From: Acinetobacter higginsii
GTDB taxonomy: Bacteria > Pseudomonadota > Gammaproteobacteria > Pseudomonadales > Moraxellaceae
DNA: 64,000 bases
Direction of reading: 5' to 3'
Assembly: GCF_000369525.1 (NCBI RefSeq)
Contig: NZ_KB850073.1
Span: 1 to 64,000, forward strand
Part shown: piece after piece, positions 42,656 through 50,802 of the stretch
Position numbering within the stretch: position 1 is the first letter of the stretch
Layout: each line of letters opens with the position of its first letter
The notes under the pieces: generated by a model
Databases searched by the model: none
What the model was told of the DNA's origin: nothing
The model's input: the letters and a program-made list of their open reading frames with translations, nothing else
Position numbers and translations under genes: made by a program

Positions 42656-44032
42656 CTACATAGACCATTTTAACTGTTCACGTAGACTGACCACTTCACC
42701 AATGATGGTTAAAGTCGGTGCTACGATCTGATGTTCAGATACTTTGGTCGCGATATCCGCCAATGTTCCCACCACCACTTTCTGATCAGGAGTGGTACCT
42801 TTAGAAATTAAGGCCACAGGCATGTTTGGACGCTGACCATGTGCAATCAATTGCTCACAAATGCGTTCCAAACCGACCAAGCCCATGTATAACACCAAAG
42901 TTTGGTTTTCATAGACCAGTTCATTCCAAGGTAACTCAGGTGAGCCTTCTTTTAAATGACCTGTCAGGAAACGTACACTTTGCGCATAATCACGATGCGT
43001 CAGTGGAATACCTGCATAGGCAGAACAACCTGAAGCTGCGGTAATGCCCGGAACAACTTGGAAAGTCACATTGGCTTGCACCAATTCCTGAATCTCTTCT
43101 CCACCACGGCCAAAGATAAAGGGATCGCCGCCTTTTAAGCGACAAACACGTTTACCTTGCTGTGCATATTCCACCAATAAGGCATTGATGCCATCTTGTG
43201 GAACCGAATGATTAGAACGGGCTTTACCGACATAAATCTTTTCAGCATCACGGCGGCACAAATCTAGAATGGGCGCAGACACCAAGCGGTCATAAATCAC
43301 CACATCGGCTTGCTGCATCAAACGCAAAGCTTTTAAAGTCAGCAGTTCTGGATCGCCCGGACCTGCCCCGACCAAATACACCTCACCTTTCGGTGCAGTC
43401 CATTCTGTTAAAGCCTGCTCAATCAGATCATTGGCCACATCAATATTGTCATTGAAAACCTGTTCTTTCAGCGGACTGGCGTACAAGTTTTCCCAGAAGA
43501 TACGACGTTCATCTGGATTGGCAATTTTGGCTTTCACTTGCTTACGCCATTGCCCCGAAAACTCAGCCAATTTACCCATGCCATGCGGCACGATGGTTTC
43601 AATCTGAGTACGCAACTGTCTGGATAAAACGGGTGATGCACCATTGGAAGCCACCGAAATTACCAATGGTGAGCGATCAATAATCGCAGGCACCATAAAG
43701 CGGCAGTGTGGAATATCATCAACACTGTTGACCAACAGATTACGCTGTTCACACTGTTCAAATACTGCTTTATTGACGTCGGGCTGATCTGTCGCAGCAA
43801 TCACCAAGCGATAAGCTGTTGCCAGAACAGTTTCAGAAAAAGAGGCTTGAATATATTGCCCTGCCGATTGCTCAACCAGTTGGTCTAATTCAGGAAGGAT
43901 CTCAGGTGCAATCACATCAACAATTGCACCCGCTTTGACGAGCAGATTTGCTTTGCGGTAGGCAATATGCCCACCACCCACAATCAGACAACGTTGCTGC
44001 TGCAACTTTAAAGAGATTGGGAAAATTTCCAC
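42656..44032 (-). CDS. cysG: Sirohaem synthase (trifunctional CysG)
   Basis: A 458-residue fusion. The N-terminal CysG-A half (residues 1-about 205) is the NAD-dependent dehydrogenase/ferrochelatase, with GGGHIAYRKANLL at about 19-31 and a Ser/Asp-rich active site (SVASNGASPVLSR near 127). The C-terminal half (about 215-458) is uroporphyrinogen III SAM methyltransferase, with VGAGPGDPELLTLKALR (about 221-237) and GGDPFIFGRGGEE (about 302-314). It makes sirohaem for sulfite and nitrite reductases. It lies 67 bp after serS on the same strand. Confidence 0.96.
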   Translation of the reverse strand: MEIFPISLKLQQQRCLIVGGGHIAYRKANLLVKAGAIVDVIAPEILPELDQLVEQSAGQYIQASFSETVLATAYRLVIAATDQPDVNKAVFEQCEQRNLLVNSVDDIPHCRFMVPAIIDRSPLVISVASNGASPVLSRQLRTQIETIVPHGMGKLAEFSGQWRKQVKAKIANPDERRIFWENLYASPLKEQVFNDNIDVANDLIEQALTEWTAPKGEVYLVGAGPGDPELLTLKALRLMQQADVVIYDRLVSAPILDLCRRDAEKIYVGKARSNHSVPQDGINALLVEYAQQGKRVCRLKGGDPFIFGRGGEEIQELVQANVTFQVVPGITAASGCSAYAGIPLTHRDYAQSVRFLTGHLKEGSPELPWNELVYENQTLVLYMGLVGLERICEQLIAHGQRPNMPVALISKGTTPDQKVVVGTLADIATKVSEHQIVAPTLTIIGEVVSLREQLKWSM

Positions 44033-44099
44033 GTGACGCCTCTATATTTTCAATCTGATTGAGCTTAAGCAAAAACTATGCACAAAATCGATGCAAAGT

Positions 44100-45371
44100 T
44101 TAGTCGATGTAGCTAACACCGCCCATATATGGACGTAAAACTTCTGGAATCTCGATTGAGCCATCAGCACGTTGGTAGTTTTCCATCACTGCAAGCAAGG
44201 TACGACCAACTGCCAAACCTGAACCATTCAAAGTATGCACCAATTCGATCTTCTTCTGATCGACACGGTAGCGTGCTTTCATACGGCGTGCTTGGAAATC
44301 GCCCACATTTGAGCAGCTTGAGATTTCACGATAGGTATCTTGGCTTGGCACCCAGACTTCTAGGTCATAAGTTTTGACTGCACCAAAGCCCATGTCACCA
44401 CCACAGAGCAAAATCTTACGATACGGTAAGCCTAATGCCTGCAAAATGCCCTCTGCGTGTGCAGTTAATTCTTCCAGTGCCTGCATAGAGTGCTCTGGTT
44501 TTACGATTTGCACCATTTCGACCTTGTCGAATTGATGTTGGCGAATCAAACCACGGGTATCACGACCATAAGAACCAGCTTCACTGCGGAAACATGGTGT
44601 GTGTGCAGAATATTTCAGTGGCAAACGATCCGCATCAATAATTTCGTCACGCACGAAGTTAGTCACTGGCACTTCAGCGGTTGGAATCAGGTAATACTCT
44701 TTTTCACCTTGTAGCTTGAATAAGTCTTCTTCAAACTTAGGCAATTGACCTGTACCACGTAAGCTGTCTGCATTGACCAAATACGGTACATAAGCTTCGG
44801 TATAACCATTTTTAAGCGTGTGTGTATCGAGCATGAACTGAGCTAAAGCACGTTGTAAACGCGCCAAAGGTCCTTTCAATACGCTGAAACGTGAACCTGT
44901 TAATTTGGTTGCTGTTTCAAACTCCAGACCACCCATCATTTCACCAAGATCGGTATGGTCTTTGATCTCGAAATCAAACTGACGCGGCGTGCCCCACTTT
45001 AAGATTTCAAGGTTATCACTTTCATCTTTACCAAAAGGAACAGACTCATCTGGCAAGTTTGGAATTGCGAGAGACTTTTGCTCAAGCTCAGCTTGTAATT
45101 CAGCCAAAGCCACTTCTGCAGCTTTGATCTCATCACCAATGGCCGCCATACGCGCCATGATCTCAGAAGCATCTCCACCCGACTTTTTGATTTGACCGAC
45201 TTGCTTGGCACCAGCATTGCGCTCTGCTTGTAGGTTTTCAGCTTTGGATTGTAAATCTTTACGGCGAGCTTCTAAATCAGCCCACTCTTGTACATTTAGC
45301 TGAATACCACGTTTTGCCAAAGCAGCATTGACTGCTTCAATATTATTTCTGAGTAATTTTGGGTCGATCAT
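44100..45371 (-). CDS. serS: Seryl-tRNA synthetase
   Basis: A 423-residue class II enzyme charging tRNA-Ser. The N-terminal coiled-coil arm (about residues 1-105) is followed by the catalytic domain. Motif 2 is FRSEAGSYGRDTRGLIRQHQF (about 267-287), and motif 3 is NGSGLAVGRTLLAVMEN (about 383-399). The frame is open from a TTG at 45377, but the ATG at 45371 (MIDPKLLRNN) matches the family start. It is first in the run serS-cysG-orphan-trmL. Confidence 0.96.
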   Translation of the reverse strand: MIDPKLLRNNIEAVNAALAKRGIQLNVQEWADLEARRKDLQSKAENLQAERNAGAKQVGQIKKSGGDASEIMARMAAIGDEIKAAEVALAELQAELEQKSLAIPNLPDESVPFGKDESDNLEILKWGTPRQFDFEIKDHTDLGEMMGGLEFETATKLTGSRFSVLKGPLARLQRALAQFMLDTHTLKNGYTEAYVPYLVNADSLRGTGQLPKFEEDLFKLQGEKEYYLIPTAEVPVTNFVRDEIIDADRLPLKYSAHTPCFRSEAGSYGRDTRGLIRQHQFDKVEMVQIVKPEHSMQALEELTAHAEGILQALGLPYRKILLCGGDMGFGAVKTYDLEVWVPSQDTYREISSCSNVGDFQARRMKARYRVDQKKIELVHTLNGSGLAVGRTLLAVMENYQRADGSIEIPEVLRPYMGGVSYID

Positions 45372-45478
45372 AATCAATCATGAATAGAGAAAAAACTGGC
45401 TATAGTGTAAGGCTTTAACCTAAAAAAATACAGCGCTTGCGCAGCATCTACACATCATATGTCAATGCTGCAGCAAAA

Positions 45479-46243
45479 CTAGTTCGGATCTTTTGGCAGG
45501 CTTGGTAAATATTCAGCTTTTACAAACTGCTTGGCTGCGTAATACGGCAAGGTCAACTCACTCATCCCTTCAGCATAAGACGCCAATTCATACAGTGGAT
45601 AAACAAAGACAATGCCATTTACCCCATAGTAATAGTTATCACTGACCTGTAATTGTTCTTTTTTAATACTGTGATCTTCCAACCAGTTTTGATTGGATGC
45701 ATACAGTTCATCGCGCAGTTTGGTATTCATATCAGGTTTAAGCAATTCACTGACCGTAATATGTTTTTTATCGCTCAAGTCAAAATTCACAAATTCTTGA
45801 TGTGACATGCCATGGGCAGCGCCTGCAGAATATGAATAGGTCTGAATGGCAAAAGTCGCTAGATTGTAGTTTTGCCCAACAAAGCGCACATAAGTACTGC
45901 TTTCACTTTGCGATGGTTCATCTGCTGGGACTTTGACTTTCTGATCTGCAATATTGGAAAAAGCATTCGGCTCGGCCTTTTTCATCCGATTCACGAAATA
46001 TTCATCAATCCATTTCTGATTGGTTTCAACCGTTTGTAAATCATAAGTGGTACAACCATCCTCCAAACAGACTTTTTGCTTTGGAATTTTAACCGCCACC
46101 ACGTTTGCATGAATCAATGGAATATCGACTTTTTCAGTTGCCGCTGCAGTATCTTTTTTAGGTTGGCAACCTACAAGTGCAACGACAGTCAGGATGGGAA
46201 GAAGTGGAATAATTTTTGATAATTGTGAAGTATTCATCGTCAT
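45479..46243 (-). CDS. DUF3298/RsiV-like lipoprotein
   Basis: A 254-residue protein. It has a lipoprotein signal with lipobox LVGC (C26), a linker, and from about residue 45 a DUF4163/DUF3298-type domain with the motif SAGAAHGMSHQEFVNFDL (about 139-156) and a C-terminal GVNGIVFVYPLYELASYAEG (about 208-227). The domain is shared with the anti-sigma factor RsiV, which binds lysozyme, but this protein has no sigma-factor partner nearby. It is probably an envelope lipoprotein. Two ATGs (46243 and 46237) are possible starts. Confidence 0.83.
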   Translation of the reverse strand: MTMNTSQLSKIIPLLPILTVVALVGCQPKKDTAAATEKVDIPLIHANVVAVKIPKQKVCLEDGCTTYDLQTVETNQKWIDEYFVNRMKKAEPNAFSNIADQKVKVPADEPSQSESSTYVRFVGQNYNLATFAIQTYSYSAGAAHGMSHQEFVNFDLSDKKHITVSELLKPDMNTKLRDELYASNQNWLEDHSIKKEQLQVSDNYYYGVNGIVFVYPLYELASYAEGMSELTLPYYAAKQFVKAEYLPSLPKDPN

Positions 46244-46367
46244 GCAAGTCTCTGATGTTTTTCTTCACTATACAAAGCCTTGCCGAAATATAAAATTAAG
46301 AAATGTATCGTAATTCAAAAAATCAGTATAACTATCAGACTATAAAAAGATAAGTTAGGAGGACAAA

Positions 46368-46802
46368 ATGAATTTATATCCTGAAGGTATCGACTGCATT
46401 TGGATTGCAATGGATCAAAATGGTGCTTTGGCGGCCTTCGTAACAGCAGGCGTGGCTCCAATCCCCACTATTGTTCTTAACTCATCTCTGCTTGAGTTAG
46501 AGAATATTGAACAAATTGTTATTGAGCAATTTCCAGTGATTGGTGAAGCAAATTTAAAAGTTGATCTACCTCGTCCAGATGATTTCATTGCTATTTCAAA
46601 ACGAGGACTCTTTGTTTACGATTGGGATGATAATGAACAGCAATATGTACTCATTTCAATACCTACATATTTAAAAAATTATGCGGACTTAGCTCGGAAC
46701 TTAAAAATCTATATTCAAACACTAGCTCTAAACAGCTATGATTTTTCTAAATCAAATAAAATCAATGTATATAAAGATCTAATCTGCAACATTGCAGATT
46801 AG
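46368..46802 (+). CDS. Orphan small protein of unknown function
   Basis: A 144-residue soluble protein that I do not recognise. TTAGGAGGACAAA before the ATG is an exceptionally good ribosome site, so it is a real gene. The start reads MNLYPEGIDCIWIAMDQ; the middle (GALAAFVTAGVAPIPTIVL) is followed by alternating beta-strand-like segments. It is AT-rich in its second half. The stop codon is embedded in a 34-bp palindrome. Single proteins of this size and place often belong to immunity or SMI1-like groups, but I see no decisive motif. Confidence 0.75.
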   Translation: MNLYPEGIDCIWIAMDQNGALAAFVTAGVAPIPTIVLNSSLLELENIEQIVIEQFPVIGEANLKVDLPRPDDFIAISKRGLFVYDWDDNEQQYVLISIPTYLKNYADLARNLKIYIQTLALNSYDFSKSNKINVYKDLICNIAD

Positions 46803-46807
46803 ATCTT
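46774..46807. repeat. 34-bp perfect inverted repeat over the stop codon of an orphan gene
   Basis: The 16-base arm AAGATCTAATCTGCAA (46774-46789) and its exact reverse complement (46792-46807) are separated by only CA. The orphan gene's TAG lies in the right arm. There is no T-run after it, so it differs from the window's other terminators. Confidence 0.85.
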
Positions 46808-46853
46808 ATGCTTCAACCTTAGAGTTCAACTAAGAAATAATATTATTCAAGCA

Positions 46854-47552
46854 TTACTGATCAATAATATCGGTACCCTTAGGTGGCGTGAAATTAAACA
46901 CTGAGGCTGGAATCGCCTGATTCACTTTAATATTATTGAAACGAACATAAGTGGTTTGACCCAAAGAGTCTTGTAATACCATCAAATTCGGTGCCTTATT
47001 GCCACCAAAACTAATCGTTAAGCTTTGGAATGCGCCATCTTCCTGTTTCGGATACAAGGTGTAATACAGTTTGGTACGGTCTGGTTGAGTCACACGATAA
47101 GACTGCATGATCTGGTTGGTATTACCCGATAACAATAATGCAGGCGTATTGGCAATTTGATCATCTAAGCTTTGACGTACGGCTTGCTGTAAGTCCGGAT
47201 CATAAATCCACACCACTTTACCTGTGGTCACAATGGTTTGTTTGGCTGGACTGGTGGTTTCCCAATAAAATTTCCCCGGACGCTCAACTTTCATGCTTCC
47301 TTTAAAGGTTTGATTCATATGTTGAGCAGTTAAACCTTTTTTTTGTATTGCTTTATTACTGTTTACCACTTTTGTGGTTTGTTCAAAATCTGCGGTGAAT
47401 CGTTGCAAGCCAGATAACTGTTGAACCAAACTTGTGGTCGCTTGCTGAGCCGATGCAGCTACAGGTGCAGCGAATACCTGACTACTCACAACAGGAGCAA
47501 GTGTCATTGCACTTAACGTTGCAGCATAAGCCATTTTTTTTACGAAATTCAT
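46854..47552 (-). CDS. lolA: Outer-membrane lipoprotein carrier LolA
   Basis: A 232-residue periplasmic chaperone. The Sec signal peptide ends near APVVSSQVFA (about residue 29). The mature part has the LolA pattern: LSGLQRFTADFEQTT, GSMKVERPGKFYWETTSPAKQTIVTTGKVVWIYDPDLQQAV and a C-terminal beta region (TTYVRFNNIKVNQAIPASVFNFTPPKGTDII). It shields the acyl chains of lipoproteins between LolCDE and the outer membrane. Monocistronic here. The length is usual for Acinetobacter-type LolA. Confidence 0.94.
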   Translation of the reverse strand: MNFVKKMAYAATLSAMTLAPVVSSQVFAAPVAASAQQATTSLVQQLSGLQRFTADFEQTTKVVNSNKAIQKKGLTAQHMNQTFKGSMKVERPGKFYWETTSPAKQTIVTTGKVVWIYDPDLQQAVRQSLDDQIANTPALLLSGNTNQIMQSYRVTQPDRTKLYYTLYPKQEDGAFQSLTISFGGNKAPNLMVLQDSLGQTTYVRFNNIKVNQAIPASVFNFTPPKGTDIIDQ

Positions 47553-47840
47553 AAAAACAACCTTCTATCAGATTTCTACTGGTATGACGACATCTTACTG
47601 TTTTTGATCATTAAAAAAATGAAGAAAAGCAACGGTTTTGTGTAATTCGTGTCGCAAAGTTCTGCATTATGTATGAAGTTGCAACCTTTATGTAGAGATT
47701 GTAAGGATGAAATTCAACTTTTCGGCCATTCACCAACTAAGGACTTCAATGCCAGATTAGAGAAATTATTCATCAACAATGCTCTAGACGAAAAATAAGA
47801 GTTTGATAACCTAAAACCAATAATTTAAAAAGCATCATCC

Positions 47841-48704
47841 ATGAAAAGCCTTGCCTTTATCCACCGTAATGACACTCGATTTGCGATTGGCGATTTTTAT
47901 CCCGCCCTGTCAGTCTTTTCTTATCAGGAACTAGGGAATACCACTTCCCCATTCTTGCTTTTAGACCATATCGGACCTGGGCGTTTGCCACCTAAAAGCA
48001 CTAAAAAAGGTGTCAATGAACATCCGCATCGTGGTTTTGAAACCGTCACCTTTGTTTTTGCGGGTGAACTGCAACATCAAGACTCAACAGGAAGTGGTGG
48101 TGTGATCAGCCAAGGTGATGTTCAATGGATGACTGCTGCATCGGGTATACAACATATTGAACATTTCAGTCCTGAATTTCGTGAGCAAGGCGGATTCTTT
48201 GAAATGGTGCAATTGTGGGTCAATCTACCCGCCAAAGATAAAATGTCTGCACCACATTATCAAAGCTTGCTGAATCACAATATCCCAAAAATCTTACTCG
48301 AACATGATGCAGGTTATGTCAGGATCGTTGCCGGACAGTTTCAGAATATTCAAGGTGTTGCCCACACTTATAGCCCAATGAATGTCTTTGATGTACACCT
48401 AAATAAAGGACAACAACTCACTCTGTCTGCCAATCATGGCGACACGACTTTAATTTATTTACGTAATGGAAAGCTTCAATTCTCAGCGGATGAAGAAATT
48501 TTAGAAGAACAAGCTTTGGCAATCATGTCTAGTTTCGACAATGATGTAGCAATTACCGCTTTAGAAAATTGCGATTTGCTATTTTTATCCGCCCCACCAC
48601 TACAAGAGCCGATCAACGGGCATGGCTTTTTTGTTATGAACAGTTATGAGGAAATTCTGCAGGCCTATGAGGATTTAAAAACAGGGCAATTTGGAAAACC
48701 ATAA
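47841..48704 (+). CDS. Pirin family cupin protein
   Basis: A 287-residue bicupin. The metal-binding motif of the N-terminal cupin is HPHRGFETVTFVFAGELQHQDSTG (about residues 54-77), with the expected histidines and a downstream Glu-containing segment. The C-terminal cupin is more diverged. Bacterial pirins include quercetinases and metabolic regulators; the substrate here is unknown. It is flanked by terminators and transcribed alone. Confidence 0.9.
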   Translation: MKSLAFIHRNDTRFAIGDFYPALSVFSYQELGNTTSPFLLLDHIGPGRLPPKSTKKGVNEHPHRGFETVTFVFAGELQHQDSTGSGGVISQGDVQWMTAASGIQHIEHFSPEFREQGGFFEMVQLWVNLPAKDKMSAPHYQSLLNHNIPKILLEHDAGYVRIVAGQFQNIQGVAHTYSPMNVFDVHLNKGQQLTLSANHGDTTLIYLRNGKLQFSADEEILEEQALAIMSSFDNDVAITALENCDLLFLSAPPLQEPINGHGFFVMNSYEEILQAYEDLKTGQFGKP

Positions 48705-48733
48705 AATCCCCCACCTTAAAATCCAGCAGATAT

Positions 48734-48763
48734 AAAAAAACCCGCTAAAAGCGGGTTTTCTCG
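48734..48763. terminator. Terminator shared by rpmA and the pirin gene
   Basis: AAAACCCGCT and AGCGGGTTTT arms with a short loop. The long T-run on the minus strand makes it mainly the rpmA terminator. Confidence 0.88.
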
Positions 48764-48775
48764 AACTATTAAAAC

Positions 48776-49030
48776 TTAAGCTTCAACAGTTACATAGCGA
48801 CGGCCAAATTGACCCTTCACTTCAAATTTTACTACGCCGTCAGCAGTAGCAAATAAAGTATGGTCACGACCCATACCAACATTTGCACCAGCGTGGAACT
48901 CTGTACCACGTTGACGAACGATGATGTTACCAGCAGTTACAGTTTGACCACCGTAAACTTTAACACCTAACATCTTAGGATTCGAATCACGACCGTTCTT
49001 CGTCGATCCACCGGCTTTTTTAGTTGCCAT
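48776..49030 (-). CDS. rpmA: Ribosomal protein bL27
   Basis: An 84-residue large-subunit protein whose basic N-terminal tail reaches the peptidyl-transferase centre. It begins MATKKAGGSTKNGRDSNPKMLGVKVYGGQ, the universal bL27 start, and has no cleaved N-terminal extension. It is 18 bp after rplU, so the standard rplU-rpmA operon is kept. Confidence 0.97.
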   Translation of the reverse strand: MATKKAGGSTKNGRDSNPKMLGVKVYGGQTVTAGNIIVRQRGTEFHAGANVGMGRDHTLFATADGVVKFEVKGQFGRRYVTVEA

Positions 49031-49048
49031 GTCTATTTACTCCTCGTG

Positions 49049-49360
49049 TTAGCCTGCGATACCAGTAATTTTCAACTCGGTAAACCATTGACGGTGACCT
49101 TGTTGCTTACGGTAGTGTTTACGACGACGCATTTTGATGATGCGGATTTTGTCGTGACGACCATGGCCAACTACTTCTGCAGTTACTTTTGCGCCAGCAA
49201 CAACTGGAGCACCGATTTGAATGTTGTCACCGTTAACAACCATTAATACGTCATCAAACGTAATAGTCGCGCCAGTTTCAGCTTTCAATAATTCTACTTT
49301 AAGGGTTTCACCCTCAACAACACGGTGCTGTTTACCACCGCTTTGGATTACTGCGTACAT
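49049..49360 (-). CDS. rplU: Ribosomal protein bL21
   Basis: A 103-residue 23S rRNA-binding protein starting MYAVIQSGGKQHRV, the universal bL21 start. The frame is open upstream to 49537 without stops, but those codons lie in the untranslated leader. The ATG at 49360 has TTGGAGTACATT upstream. The end (KMRRRKHYRKQQGHRQWFTELKITGI) is typical. Confidence 0.97.
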   Translation of the reverse strand: MYAVIQSGGKQHRVVEGETLKVELLKAETGATITFDDVLMVVNGDNIQIGAPVVAGAKVTAEVVGHGRHDKIRIIKMRRRKHYRKQQGHRQWFTELKITGIAG

Positions 49361-49449
49361 AATGTACTCCAACTTGCCCGTGTCGTCGTGCCGATAAAGG
49401 GATATACCGATCTTAAGACGAACGCCACTGGGGTTATACAAGGGGACAA

Positions 49450-49478
49450 ATTTTAAGTGAAAATTGATCAAACGACAA
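49450..49478 (-). promoter_or_regulatory. rplU-rpmA promoter
   Basis: On the minus strand TTGTCG (49473-49478) and TAAAAT (49450-49455) are 17 bp apart, giving a start near 49443 and a leader of about 82 nt before rplU. The leader could bind a ribosomal protein for feedback control, but I do not see a known L21 leader fold. Confidence 0.65.
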
Positions 49479-49810
49479 GTGATTTTACATAAACACATGT
49501 ATATCGATAACTTGCTTGGATTTTTAAGCAAAATCAATTAGATTGATGGCGAACTGTTTTGATTGATTCTGATCAAAATTTGAAATACATTTTTGAAAAC
49601 AAATTGTGACAATAACAAACTGTGTTTTTACAGTGCCATAAGTAAAGTAATGGCGCTTGGTGGGAACTTCCCTTTTTTCTGTCTAATTTAAGACCAAAGA
49701 GCTCATCATCGTGTTTTAAATGACAGATTACGCAGTCTGTATAACTGTTTAGTCACAGATTAATTGATACACTTGGCAACACTACCCACCTATACGAGGT
49801 TTTTCTTCAT
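49479..49810. other. Gap between rplU and ispB
   Basis: No credible gene. It holds the ispB promoter region and an inverted repeat TTTTGAT/ATCAAAA (49557-49563 with 49572-49578). No clear -35/-10 pair could be chosen. Confidence 0.5.
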
Positions 49811-50788
49811 ATGGTTATCGATTTTAAGCAAGACATTCTCTCCCCTGTTGCGACAGATTTTGCTGCGATGGATCGCCTGATTAATGAAGGAATTAGTTCA
49901 AAAGTGGGCCTCGTCATGAGTGTCAGCAAACACGTGGTAGAAGCAGGCGGCAAACGCATGCGCCCGATTATGTGCTTATTGGCAGCGCGTGCTTGTGGAC
50001 TCGCCAATATGCAACAGGCACAGCATTTGGCTGCGGTGATTGAAATGCTGCACACCGCAACTTTGGTTCATGATGACGTGGTAGATGAATCGAACTTGCG
50101 CCGTGGTCGTCCAACAGCAAATGCCACTTGGAATAATCAAACAGCAGTTTTAGTCGGTGACTTTTTAATCTCGCGAGCTTTTGATTTATTGGTCGACTTA
50201 AACAATATGACCTTATTAAAAGATTTTTCGACAGGTACCTGTGAAATTGCAGAAGGTGAAGTACTGCAACTGCAATCGCAGCACCAACCAGAAACCACAG
50301 AAGAAACTTATTTAAGAATTATCCACGGTAAAACCTCTCGTTTGTTCGAACTTGCCACTGAAGGTGCAGCTATTCTGGCGGGAGCAGAAGAATACCGTGA
50401 ACCTTTGCGTCGCTTCGCAGGTCATTTTGGTAATGCCTTTCAGATTATCGACGATATTTTAGATTACACCTCTGATGCTGAAACATTAGGTAAAAATATT
50501 GGTGATGATTTAATGGAAGGAAAACCAACTTTACCGTTAATTTCGGCATTAGCTCATTCAACTGGCGAGGATCACGAGATCATTCGTCGCAGTATTGCAA
50601 CGGGTGGTGTTGAGCATTTAGATAAAGTGATTGAAATTGTTCATCACTCGGGTGGCCTAGATTACTGTCAAAAACGTGCCCAACAGGAAACGGATGCCGC
50701 TTTAGAAGCGTTAAAAGCGCTGCCAGATAATGAATATCGCCAAGCACTGATCAATTTGACCTTAATGGCTTTACATCGACTACAATAA
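49811..50788 (+). CDS. ispB: Octaprenyl (polyprenyl) diphosphate synthase
   Basis: A 325-residue trans-prenyltransferase that makes the ubiquinone side chain. The first aspartate-rich motif is HDDVVDES (DDVVD at 88-92) and the second is IIDDILDYT (DDILD at 214-218). GGKRMRPIMCLL (about 47-58) binds the substrate diphosphate. The chain length in Acinetobacter is probably Q-9, so nonaprenyl is possible. The rplU-rpmA / ispB divergent arrangement is widely conserved. Confidence 0.95.
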   Translation: MVIDFKQDILSPVATDFAAMDRLINEGISSKVGLVMSVSKHVVEAGGKRMRPIMCLLAARACGLANMQQAQHLAAVIEMLHTATLVHDDVVDESNLRRGRPTANATWNNQTAVLVGDFLISRAFDLLVDLNNMTLLKDFSTGTCEIAEGEVLQLQSQHQPETTEETYLRIIHGKTSRLFELATEGAAILAGAEEYREPLRRFAGHFGNAFQIIDDILDYTSDAETLGKNIGDDLMEGKPTLPLISALAHSTGEDHEIIRRSIATGGVEHLDKVIEIVHHSGGLDYCQKRAQQETDAALEALKALPDNEYRQALINLTLMALHRLQ

Positions 50789-50802
50789 TTTTCTGACCGC
50801 CT

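Noticed and set aside
49361..49537. N-terminal extension of rplU
   Set aside because: The extension covers the promoter and leader; bL21 begins MYAVIQSGGKQ.
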